DNA from: Pterobdella sp. o SKG-2022
Lineage: Eukaryota > Annelida > Clitellata > Hirudinida > Piscicolidae
DNA: 64,000 bases
Assembly: GCA_964035795.1 (NCBI GenBank)
Contig: OZ038320.1
Coordinates: 13,219,076-13,283,075, forward strand
Direction: 5' to 3'
Both the position numbers and the translations under genes were made by a program. How positions within the stretch are numbered: position 1 is the first letter of the stretch; each line of letters starts with the position of its first letter. Shown piece by piece: positions 52,701 through 64,000 of the stretch. The notes below the pieces were generated by a model. That model was not told the DNA's origin and did not search any database. It was given only the letters and a program-made list of their open reading frames with translations.

Positions 52701-55700
52701 TAAATCGTTTATTGTGAATTCTTTAAGTATAACGATAAGCTTGATTTATACAGTACTATAACTTATCTTTTATTCCCATGTTTCGAGGGATAAATATAAT
52801 TAATCTACCCTACACATAATCACTATGCAAAAAGTTCTTGTTTTGAAATTATTATGAAAAATTTAATTTATGGTTCTTGACAGTTAGAAAATGAATTAAA
52901 ATGATCGTTTTCACTTGTGTAGTTGATGGAACTCAAATATAAGGTGTTGAAACACTTTTGTTTTTTGATATTTTATACATCTGAAAACGTCATAACTATA
53001 AAAATTCCATTGTTAATCTGCATTTATAATTAGGCAAAAGGTAAATTTAATTATTTCTTCATCATAAAACAAAAAAATCAAAATACATATAAAATGGGAG
53101 AGTTGGAAAAGTAACGCTGTTGTCTCTGACCTCTTCCATATCTGATATTATACATTAAAGTGTATCATGAACTTAAAATTGTCACAGCGGAGATGCATTT
53201 GGTGAACAGACAATTGAGAATTTATGGCAGGGAGGAAGAAGGCTGCAAGGAGGAGAGCATTGATGGAAAACAGTTGCTCAAGGTTACTTTTATCAAAGTA
53301 TTTCAAAACTAACGAATTGTATTATGAAAGTATTTTATTGATTTATGTTTTAAATTCTCGTTTTATTTATTTTGCGTGTTAAATTTGGTCAAGATAGCAT
53401 CAGAGATCTACATAAAAGATGCGTGTTTGATTAATTTTTCTACTAGTAAATTTTAAATTGAAACTACTAAGAGCAAGATAAGAGCATTAATATAGACATT
53501 TTTTGTAAGTTTTTTTCCAGAGCTTATGCTCATAAGTCACTCAAGCACATATATTTTCAGTTTTTCTCAAAGCAATAGAAGAAAATTAAACCATAAATAA
53601 TTTCAAGTTTTCTCGAATCCCTACGATTTATCGATGTTTATTCTTTTCCATTTCAGGTTGATGATTACGTTTTCAGCAAGAAATCCTTAGAGAAGCCAAA
53701 GAAGCAAATGAGGCATTTGAGCGATTTCGACTTCCGCTACAAAAAAGTCAGTGGGAGTTTCGATGCGAACTTCAACAAAAAATATGAAGGAGTGAGCTAT
53801 CCTAATGATATTTTAGACAACTCTAATGACTACAACTTCAAAGGGTCTCTAAAAGAAAATATTGATTTTCTTGGTTATGGAAATGATGGTACAACGTTCG
53901 ATAAAATGAGTGTTGAGACACGTGATAGAAGTAAAAATATTTACAATAGTGTCTTAAACAACCAAAACTCAGTTGAAAATTTTCATCACCGGAGTCATGA
54001 TATTTTAAACCAAAAAACTGAATTTGAAAAGAATTCGGTAAATAACTATCGCAAAAAACGATTTCCTAAAAATAAAATGGTGAAACAGACAACTCGTAGT
54101 TATAACCTTCATAATCACCCTGGAGTAACAATTGTAAAAAAGAAAAACAGGCTTGCAAATGAGAACAACAAAAAAGACAAAAAAATGAAGGAAATAGATT
54201 CGATAAACAATATTGATACTATTTTTTCATTAAACGCACACGAAAAGTTCAGAACTGAAGCTAGTGGAAGAGCATACAAATATGAAAAAAAAGTTAAAAA
54301 AGCCAATTACATGAAAAGAAGGCTTCATAATAAACTATTCAAGCCCAATAGACAAACTTCTGCTAACAAAAAAAATGCAATAAACTACAATAAGAGTTTT
54401 TCGAAAAGCAAAAGCCGCCTTAAAAGGGATAATAGGAAGGTGTGGTCAAGACGATTCATAGTTGAGATCGAAGACTCCAAAGTCATTTGGAAGTCCAAAT
54501 ACCTTTCCAAAAGTCTCGAGTCTGAGCATCTCTTTGTTATCGGTACACATTTTTTGAACTATGGCGTTTTTTATGAGAATTTGTTTGTCTTTATAAAGCT
54601 TCCGCTAGTAAACTTTCAATCGCGTGTGGTAACGTGTTTATAGCATTTGTGATGGTTTCAATATAGAAGTATTTATAGAAATATACGTTCATGAATGTTC
54701 ATAATAAATATTTTTAGAGTTGAAAGGATTATAGCTTTACATGAATACATCATGATGTTAATCATTTCAAGTTATTTAAATATTCATCAAATACATTTAT
54801 TAATAGAATAAATACAGATTAGAAAAAAATACTAAGCAAAATATAAATAAATTTTTTTTTCTATATACACTAAATACCCAAAATTAGGTTGAGTTTAATG
54901 TAACAATGGATTCTGCGTAAACAATCAAAAGCACTTGAGATTAAAGTCTGAATGCTCGCATTATTTTTTCACTTTTCCGTTTATAATAGTTCTCATTTTA
55001 TAGCTTCTCAACCCATTTGAAGATATGTATAGAATTAATTTGAAAAAGAATAGAATTTATTTTTTTATAAGTTTTATCATAAAGTTGCTTATACAAAATT
55101 AATTTTAAAATTCTTCTGATTTTTAGATAATTAGCAAACTTCAACCCTTCAGGTCAAGCAAGCTTTAATGAAAAAGTGAAAAATAAATTGAATGCAGGCT
55201 TTAAAGAAGTCAATAACAAAAGTGATGATGATATCAGCGCAAATAACCCGGAAAAAGTGGGAATAGAATTAGTAGGGCAATTGCTTTTTAATTCAAAAAA
55301 TGGAAATGCGATGAAATTTCTGGGTCAATCAATTCAAGACACTGATGAAGATGGGAATATTACATTGAAGAAGTTAACTGAACATTTCCACAACGAACAT
55401 GAAACCGAAAACCCATTGGGAAGTCATAAAACATACACACAAAATCATTCACCGATAAATGATGTGACCACGAACTACAAAGGATATAGATTTCGAAACG
55501 AATCAAAAAATTCTTCAACAAAACAACACTCACATCGCTCAACATTTCTTCAAAACATATCATGGCAAACATCCAAACCTCTTGACACCTCATCTTCGAG
55601 GACCAATATGGGAGGTTTTGTTGAGTATTCAAACAGAAATCCTTCAGTGTTGTATGTTGGCTTGAACAGAGTTGTGGGGGGACTGCATAGGAGTGGAGAA

Positions 55701-55760
55701 GGATTATGTAAAGCTACCATCACTCTGTTCAAAAAAGAAGGTTACCTACGTCTTATTTAA
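49722..55760 (+). CDS. Unrecognised very basic Lys/Asn-rich protein with a conserved-looking central module
   Basis: Six exons: 49722-50884, 51525-51611, 52271-52398, 53188-53282, 53657-54542, 55153-55760, giving about 980 residues. Exon 1 is Lys/Asn/Ser-rich, with one hydrophobic segment at residues about 125-145 (HYLYICIIFIFFTTVTSS) that could be a signal anchor, or an internal signal if the true start is later. Many dibasic clusters follow (KKRSLYIRRGS, NVRKRRREMN). Exons 2-4 are of ordinary composition: CSAQAVLKLDLSGPF, FDLDYENFHLWTFHASDYI, TADGYGNAKTNKASN, AEMHLVNRQLRIYGR. This looks like a folded module interrupted by introns. Exon 5 is again basic (RLKRDNRKVWSRRF), and exon 6 ends VLYVGLNRVVGGL ... 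LFKKEGYLRLI. The family is not known to me. The last exon may instead splice on at GAA G|gttacc (about 55739). Start codon and 5' end are uncertain; long open frames in an A+T-rich region and in-phase joints support it as real. Confidence 0.65.
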
Positions 55761-58450
55761 AGGATTCAATTACTTGTATAATGTTTATTAGTCTTTAATT
55801 TACTTTTTAAAATATTATCAAAAACTTTTTTAACTCTATATACTCATAAAAAATTTATTTAAAATGCTAGTAGAATAATATTTTCAAATTTACTTTATAA
55901 TCGATAAAGAGGTTATTTTTTTAACCTAGCGAACAAAAAATAATCTGATTTTATTTGAGTTTTAAACTCTATTCTATGAGCAGCATTTTAACTTATTATT
56001 TAAATTATTTTCAAAATTCTCAGCTTCATGAACTCCAGCTTTTTTGTATATTTTTGAAAGCTTTTTTTTGATGGTGACATTTTTTTATGTTATCGTCTTA
56101 AATTTTTGAAATATAATAAGCAACAATTAAGGTAGTTAAGTAAAACTACTGTTAACCAAAAAATTATATTGAAACAAAACTAAAACCTACAAAATATTCA
56201 CTATTATCTTTGTAGATTGGAGAAAATAATAGAAAAATTTTTAATTTGGACTTTAAAAACGTTTTTAAATTTTGCTGGCAAGGACATTTTAAAAACTTCG
56301 ATGAAAAATTAGTTGAGTCAATAATGAATTTGTAATTTCAAGTATTCAGCCTTGCTAACGCTCTTATGGTACCAGCAGATGATGTTATAGACTGCTCTCA
56401 TAACATGATTAATGTGTTCACGGCTCTTTCACCATAAAAATTATATAAGTTATGATAAATATAATAATTTAAGTTTGAATTAATTACAATAATATTAAAA
56501 TTTATTGTTGTTTAAGAAACAAAGCATTAGAACAGCGAATACATTACACAACTATTAATGCCAAAAATGATTGATCATTAGCAAACGAATAATGACCTAT
56601 TGTTTGAGATTTTATTTCTTTTTGTATTTTTCCGAGTTAAAAGCTTCTTTCTAAAAATTATAAATTTTCAAACTACGAATGATAAAGCGTTTTCTAATAT
56701 CATTAAAAGGTTAGGGAGGTAACAAATAGCTGTTTTAAGAGGGAGGAAGGCAAACCACGCCCATGTAATGTCACAATCATATGTACTTTGTTTTATAAAA
56801 ACATTTTGGTTGATTGAAAAATACTATTTAAAAATAGGATAAATTCTCGTCCAATCATTCAAACAGAAGCCGTGTTTTTCAAACATTTTCAACAGAAAAT
56901 ATTTAAAACTCGGGAGCTTGAAGTTTATTGTTCTAAGACTATCCTACATATCTTTCGTGATTATTAATACTTTTAGAGATATTGTTTAGAGACAAATAAT
57001 CAATTTATGGTCTTTCATAGCAGGCAAATTTGATAGAATCTTTTGATAAGGACTAATATTCAAATTCCGATATGAACTACTGCGAAAAGAAAGACGAGTA
57101 TCAAGTTGAATTTTATCAATAGAGTTTATTATGAATAAAATAAATAAAAATTATATAAGTATTGAAAACTATGGAAACAGCAAACTGAATTCGTAATAAT
57201 ATTTGAATAAACTTATTGACAAAACAATAATAAACTTAATTAAAATGTATTAATTAAAAAATGTACTAGGATAAAAAACACGTTTATGTCATTATCAAAA
57301 CAAAGTTTTTTGTTACCTAGAAAGTACCAAGCAACTACAATGTATTATTTCAAATTACTTATCTGAATATCTCTGAAATTTAGTATATTATCAAAAATCT
57401 TTGAATAAAAATATTTCCGTAAGTCTTTGTTATGTGTGTTTTTCCAAATATAATAAAAATCAAACCATATATAAACAGTATCGCAAAAAAATTATAGATA
57501 TTTTTGTAAAACATAAAATAATATCAAAAAATTAAAAGCCAGCCATAATCATAAGCGCCAGTCAATCAACAGTGTGCAAGCATTTACGTTCGTCTGAGGT
57601 ATGTCTGCGTTTAGATAATAAAAAACTTCAAAAATCTATTTAAGACAATTTAAGCTATATATCAATAAATTTGAATTCATCTTATTATTAAACTCTCGTT
57701 TAAATGACATTACTGTATCAATTTTACCTTGCTTCAACGAAATATTTGTGGTTGGAATTTATTGAAAAATTCTTCTCGTAAATTTTTTCGAGTTTTTATT
57801 TAAGTTTCTAATTTAAATAAATTTTCATAACTGTTTCATAACTTCACTAATACTTGGAAACTGTTAAATAAAATTAATTCCTATACAAGCTCTCAGATGA
57901 ATAGGTATTCAAAATTATGAAAACCTCGAACAGATATTCTAAAGGTATACATAAATGTGCTAAACAGTAAAACGAAGATGATTGTTATCATATAATATGC
58001 TCATACCATAAAGGTGATTAAGAAGATTTTAAAAGCTTTTAAAAAGCTCCGTCTATAGAATTTCACAACACACTGAGCAGTTTTTATGTCAAGACGTTTG
58101 CTGAAATATAAGTCTATGCAAGCTCTCCCATCTTGTATTCACAAAAAAGTTTATTTGGAGTTTGATGAAAATATTTTAACTTCATTTAGCTTATTTGGTT
58201 CATTTGTTTCGTGTACAGTTTGATATATATAACACATCAAAACTTGGATTTAAAAGTTTGTACTTCATTTGAGCTTCAGTTGAGCTTCTTGGAAAAGTAC
58301 ATTAACTTTAATAATAGTTTTTTGTTTAATACACGACATCAAATAATTGCGATCAAGTTTAGTTCTTATTGATCAAATATTAGTTGAAACTGAAAGATTG
58401 GTTGATTTGAATCTCACGTGAAACAGGTTTTAACTGGAGAGTAACAAAGC
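55761..58450. other. Intergenic region upstream of the SCUBE-like gene
   Basis: It is mostly featureless. A possible untranslated first exon of the next gene ends near 57599 (cgtctgag|gtatgt), about 110 bases downstream of a TATA-like atataaac near 57471; this is only a guess. A block at 56348-56440 (LANALMVPADDVIDCSH) looks coding, but its phase does not match the previous gene. Confidence 0.35.
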
Positions 58451-61400
58451 ATGCTATTTTATAGAACATTGCTTGTTTTATTGTTGAGTTTGAACTTTTC
58501 AGTAGCATTGGAACACCAGAAGCACCTCAAAAAAGGTGTCAAAAAAGAAGCAGTATCCTTACAAAACGGAGGAATAAGAGTTTGGAGAAGTAAATACGTT
58601 TACTTTTAATTCATATTCTGTTCAAAATTTTATTTATTTTGTAGTTTGAAAATGTCTTCATAAAAATACCAAATCAGGCTTTCCTTGATGATTTGGTTTC
58701 GATGTTATTCCCAGTTTGTGTTTAAACAAGTTAAACAAGTATGATGATTCTTGTTGCATAGAAAAAGCATTGATTAAATAAATAGATTGTATTGGTTCAA
58801 ACCCAGCATAGAATCTTCACACCACGAGCCATAAGCTTTTAGAGACACGTTGATTTTAAGTTATTTCTTGACATTGAACGTCAAAACACCAAAACATCAT
58901 TGTTTATGAGTTATAATGGAGTAAATGAGTTTGTGGGAAAGATAACTAAGAAAATGGAATTCGTGGAATAGTACTTAACTTCCTCGTATATGTTTACAAA
59001 TTATTAAATTTCATAATTAGAATTAAAATTAAAACTAAAAATATTAACTATCGCATATGGGAATAAAAAAAAAATAAATTATCATTTTTGGTTTGAATGA
59101 ATGCGGTTTTATGTAAAAAAAAACTTAATAAAAAACAATGAGAACATCATGTAAGAGAAATGTATGACGATAGGTTGAAAGTCTACAAAATGTTGCCAAA
59201 GGTGCCAGAAATATATTAAAAAATTTAATGTTATGAATCTTGACATTTGTATTTTAATTCAGCACTGTGTGTTTGTTAAATTGTTTTTTTTTGAGTAATG
59301 AATTTTATCTTTAAAATCATTTGTCAAACATACCACTTCTGCTTAAGTGATCATCATTTATCACCCTTCTTTTTATAATCATCCTAGATAAAACTATTGT
59401 CTTACAAAATTTTTAAATTTAAATTCATGTTTGAATAAACATCAATTTGTTAATAACAGGAAGTATATAATTTATAAATTATTATAAGGATAAACAATTT
59501 TCAAAAAAAGAGCTTGTAATGTTTTATTGAATTGGTACATTAAGTGTTTTGTAGCTTTTATAGTGAAAGTGCTTAAAGGCTCTAAAACTAATGTATTTCT
59601 GTAGAAACAAAGCTGTAACAAAAATAAAAAGTGTTTAAGACATTACGAATCTATAAATATATTATTTATGCATGCTCAATTGTTGCTTCAAGACTTAATT
59701 TTTGAATTTCAATTCACTTTGAGAAACATGGAAGCATATTCCCAGTGAACTAGTCAAGAATACTTGTAGCATTGTATTTCGATAACGTGAACTTGGTATA
59801 CGCTTTCAAATACTCTCTAATAAAGTTTCATTTACATTTGAAGCCAACTCAGACATTTTTAAATATACAATACATTGGAAAAACAGTAATTAATCAGAAA
59901 TAAAATCAACTTTTAAACATATGAGTTTAAACCATATAACTCTTTCACTGAAGCGTAATTCATCACTAATTAAATCATAATTTATTATTATAATACTTGA
60001 ACTGATTCAAACCTCAACAGCTGAGAGATGCAAGACCTCATTGGTGGCCCCAAGACATCGTCGACGTCACAACAGGCCCAAGAGAAGGCAGTGTAGTGTG
60101 CATGCCAACTGCTTCAACACTGCCAGGTTTGTGGATCTAAAGAGGGTTAACATCGTGGTGTGAGTTGCTATTGAAGAGTTTAAAATAAAGTAATCTAAAA
60201 CTTCTCGAATGGTCTTTTAAGTAGCCATTCATCTGTTCGAGAGATTTATTTAGTTTCACGTCAGAAAAATCATGAACATTTAATCTCTTCTGGAATATGT
60301 TCAGAGGGAGTATGTACTGGGGCGGTTCAGTAGAAATTCTATGTATTACGTTGATTGAAAATTATATTATTCTTTTAGTTTCTTTCCAATAAAGATTTTT
60401 AGAAATTCAGTTTTTAAATTCATATTAATGTTAGTTTCTAAAAGATACATTCAAAAGTCGTATGAAAATATTTTGACATCTCCAAAACTTTACATTAAGA
60501 ACTAAATAATTTCATGATCGCCATTCAAACTGCATCCATGCTTCCAGATCTTTCAGCTGTAAGTGTAAGCAGGGCTTTTATGGCAACGGCTTCATTTGTG
60601 AAGGTGAGATACAACCAATTACACTTTTTTATCAAATACAATTGGAAATTAAATTTTGGCGAAAAAATTATTTGAATAAATGTATTGAATTTGTAGTTGT
60701 TAAATAGCTTTCAAATTGCAACTGGTATTCATCTTTTTTTTAAATCATCCACCATTTCATAAGCTTAAACTTTCATAATTTTTCTATTTCTTCCTCATAC
60801 AAATATAATAAATAGACTAAAATAAATTATATGTGGAATAAAATGATTCTGAACTATAAATAAAAATCATCAATTCAAGTAAAGCTTAGATTTTATCAAG
60901 TGTTTCAAACCTTACAAATCAAACCATACGATCTCAAACTAGGCATGTATCGATGCCTATTGAGAGGTCAGCCCGGCATACTCGAGCATTTGTGCAGTTC
61001 ACTTTGAGTGCTAAACTTAATAAAAACCACAAGATTTTTAAACAATAAAACCCATATTAAACAATCAGTTATCGTCCTTAAGAGTTAAAATAACATTAAA
61101 AAATAAGTTTCGCTAAAATATTTGAAATAATTAGTTTCATCGTTATGGCTGAAATATTTAGTGTGGCGTGAAGTTTATTAAGGAGGGAAGATTAAAGGAA
61201 CCTCGTACAAATGCAATGATGGATGGAGACGATGACAGAAGAACGTTGAGGGTTTCTAACAGATGATTGATGAATGTGTTTGGGATCATGAATAAAGGAA
61301 TTATAGGGGATTATGATTTATTAGAAAACAAACTCATGCTCAAAAAGGATATTAAGATAAACTTTACCACTTCCAAGTTTTATTGATAGCTTTCAATGAC

Positions 61401-64000
61401 CTTTAAATATAATGTTAACACCATCATTAAATTCTGCTTTTACCATTAATAATTTTATGCATTCTTTACTTCAAATGTGCTTTAAATGTTTCAATCGTTC
61501 CTCACTGATAATTATTGTTTTGACAGTTTTAAGATGGAAATATTGTGCGGGAGTTTGTAAAAATGCAGCAAGGTATTCTAAGTGCAAACAAATATTAAAA
61601 GATGATTATTACTGGTTGCTGATCTTTTAGATTGAAACAAAATGTGGTGTGTTTCAGAAAAAACAATTTGAAACAAAGTTCGTATAAATTAAAAATATAA
61701 TTGCATCAGTCTAGATATGCAAGTGTGGGAATCGAAACTCCGCATTATCAAAGAATTCCAACTTTTGATCGAGATATAAGCCCTGTTTTGTATAATGAAT
61801 GTTAATTTGTGTTTTTAAAATTGTATTCAAAGTTTTTAAACATAATATAACCACGTTTAAATTAACTGATTTTCAATGAAACAAAACACAGATTATAATG
61901 AGTGTTCGTACGACAATGGAGGATGTGTTCACAGGTTCGTGAGTCCATCCTTTGAACCATTATATTCCATAATAACTCTATATAATGATAGAATTTCAAC
62001 TAGTTAAAATATTTTAATCGCCATAAAAGACCATATAGCTGAAGAATTTTTTTAAAATTACTTATTCAAACGTTATTAACAATAGCTGTTTTGAGACCTT
62101 ATTAATTCGTTAAGTTGCATGCTAACAGATGTATCAATAGCAAAGGAAGTTTCAGTTGTTCATGTTACAGTGGCTTCAAGCTGCACGAAGACGGATTGAA
62201 TTGCGTGGGTGAGCAAGAATTCAATTGTTTCGACCTGTAATCGTGCAAAATTTATATTTGATTAATTATCTTTTTTAAAAATAAGTAGACTTGATTAAAC
62301 ATTTATTTTTTAAATTTATGTAATATTTTAATGAATTAAACTTCGTATAAAAAAAAATTAAATAAATCATTTCGTTTGAAATGTTTACAGATTCAATAAT
62401 CCTATCCTTTATACTACCACTTTGGATTTATAAACCAAAAGCGTTAACTTTATTAGCACACTATTCTAATTGATGCCTGACGCAAGAAGATAACTGCAGT
62501 GGTTTTCACCATTGATCAACTTTTTCAATTTCTGAACAATATTATCAAAACAATATTACTTATGCTTACCTTCAACAGACATCGATGAGTGCCAAATGGA
62601 CAACGGGGGTTGTGACCACATCTGCATCAACCTCATGGGACATCACAGGTTAGTCTGCGTGGAAAAGTTTAAAGAAAGGGTGATTCGATTCATAAAAATG
62701 CATTGTATGAGTTTATAGTATTCACAATGCAACTTTATAACTAGTAGTATATCACAATACATGAAGTAATAGTATTACACAATACATGAAGTAATAGTAG
62801 TAATACAAAATAATTATGTATAATTTATAATCCATTTTATAGCTAGTAATATGTTTGTGAATAAATTTGAATTAATAAGTGGATAATGGCGACAGATGTT
62901 TGTGCAAGGATGGCTATTATTTGGATCGGGACGAAAAAACCTGCATTCGTGAGTTATTTATATTGTTGGATGTTGCATAATTATATGAAAATTTTTTTTA
63001 TATGGATTCAAGCAATGAAAGTAGTTTGAATAAAAAATAAAACAAAACAAAATTTTGTGATAAATGAAGAAAGAAAACTAACAAAAGTCGTAGATTCGAC
63101 GTATAAAAGAGCAAACGTATTTCCCAAAAACAACTCATGTTTTCAAAGAAAATTATCTTATTTATATAACATTGATGAAATAGTTGGATGGTATGTTAAG
63201 AATGCATTTTTAATTCAGATTAAACATATTTGTTGGTTTAATATAAAGAGAACTACAAACTCTTATTGTTTTTGAATATGTCTAATTAAAGATCATTGAG
63301 CTGTTCACCATAAGCTGTTTTTTTGTGAAAAAATGCTTTAACACGAAAAACCTTATATAAAATTTATTTCTCATTATTCAAATATATTTAAACAAAACTG
63401 ATGCTTTATCAAATTGTGTTGCCAACAGAGGGTTTGGACTGGTGCAAAGAGAACCACAATTGCAACCACAACTGCGAGGTGACATATATTAACAGTTTGT
63501 AGGAATCCTCATTTATAAATGAATATATGAAATTAATTAGATTAAAATGTTTTATTGTCTTCCAATACAATAAACTTTGAGAACACTCGCATAGTTATCT
63601 TGACTTATATCAGTTTCACGAATTGTATTCTTTATAAAACATATTGTTGAGCATGCTTCCTAGATAACAGTGAACAGAGGTGTGAGGTGTGTTTGCAAGC
63701 ATCATCACAGAGTCCTTAGTTATGCAGGCACCAAGAAATGCGTCGGTACGTTCTAGGGTGATATATTTGTTTAGTTTAGTTACCTATGGCTATAATTTCA
63801 GCCTCTCATATGATACTAATGAAGTCAATTTTTGGAAATTTTTTTTTACAAGAATACGATTATTAATCTCATTTAAATGCTCTATACTTCATTAAAACTG
63901 AAATTCATTACAGCCTTATGCTCCTACCACAATGGAGGTTGTCATCACCGATGCATTGACACCACTCATGGGCCTAAGTGTGGATGCCACAACAACTATT
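58451..64000 (+). CDS. SCUBE: SCUBE-like protein: signal peptide and first EGF domains (3' part beyond window)
   Basis: Exon 1, 58451-58589, encodes the signal peptide [19 protein letters not shown] and a short basic linker. EGF1 is in 60021-60126 and 60548-60603 ([20 protein letters not shown] then GFYGNGFIC). EGF2 is in 61892-61934 and 62129-62208 ([31 protein letters not shown]). EGF3 is in 62579-62648 and 62896-62948 ([28 protein letters not shown]). EGF4 is in 63429-63478 and 63664-63745 ([16 protein letters not shown]). EGF5 starts at 63914 ([20 protein letters not shown] then KCGCH) and leaves the window. The order, the EG(M/L)xxC.NHxC start of EGF4 and the 'GPxCGCH' of EGF5 are those of SCUBE proteins. 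These are secreted, membrane-associated glycoproteins; in vertebrates they help release Hedgehog and act as co-receptors. Introns between EGFs are phase 1 and most within EGFs phase 2. EGF1 has an unusual Arg-rich insertion. The later EGFs, Cys-rich repeats and CUB domain should follow beyond 64000. Confidence 0.85.
62753..62802. repeat. 25-bp direct repeat, two copies
   Basis: The unit starting cacaatacatgaagtaatag occurs at 62753 and again at 62778, in the SCUBE-like gene intron between 62648 and 62896. Confidence 0.8.

Noticed and set aside
54543..54643. Extension of the fifth exon of the basic-protein gene to the stop at 54643
   Set aside because: A good donor (ATC G|gtacac) joins in phase to the long open exon at 55153; the extension has the composition of intron sequence.
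56348..56440. Seventh exon of the basic-protein gene (LANALMVPADDVIDC ...)
   Set aside because: Its phase does not fit the possible donor at about 55739 (a stop results), and the frame itself ends in a stop without a partner.

Overview
This is a piece of an animal nuclear genome. It is strongly A+T-rich and has many short exons with GT...AG introns, non-LTR retrotransposon relics, a tRNA-derived SINE, foldback (palindromic) elements, a long AAT microsatellite and a 200-base N gap at 38827-39026. No bacterial, organellar or viral features were seen. The genes (BPI/LBP-like proteins, CBM14 chitin-binding proteins, a thrombospondin type-1 repeat protein, a class A peptide GPCR, a SCUBE homologue) point to an invertebrate bilaterian. 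A spiralian would fit, but the phylum cannot be fixed from this window.

Layout. 1-9500 (minus strand): two tandem BPI/LBP-like genes. One is complete (5013-8677); the other has only its 5' exons inside the window (1-1061). A possible small secreted-peptide gene (about 9149-9471) lies upstream. 9500-16850: a gene-poor stretch with fragments of two classes of LINE, two foldback elements and a degenerate coding relic. 16855-31857 (plus strand): a complete 35-exon gene for a secreted protein made of a signal peptide and sixteen degenerate thrombospondin type-1 repeats (TSRs). RTE-type LINE relics, a SINE, a microsatellite and a foldback element sit in its introns. 33595-37908 (plus strand): two tandem six-exon genes for small secreted chitin-binding proteins. 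42030-47040 (minus strand): three exons of a rhodopsin-like peptide GPCR covering TM4 to TM7; its 5' and 3' ends were not found. 49722-55760 (plus strand): a six-exon gene for a very basic, Lys/Asn-rich protein that I do not recognise. 58451-64000 (plus strand): the 5' part of a SCUBE-like gene (signal peptide and the first EGF domains), running off the right edge.

The complete genes mostly encode secreted or extracellular proteins: lipid-binding/innate-immunity type (BPI), matrix or chitin-associated type (TSR array, CBM14 pair) and signalling type (SCUBE, GPCR). Nothing shows that they are co-regulated; this is an ordinary eukaryotic neighbourhood, not an operon. The most distinctive item is the TSR-array protein. 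Almost all of its repeats keep the Trp ladder and the C3-C4 loop but have lost the four cysteines of the other two TSR disulfides. The gene models are hand-made from reading frame, splice signals and phase agreement, and no transcript evidence was available.
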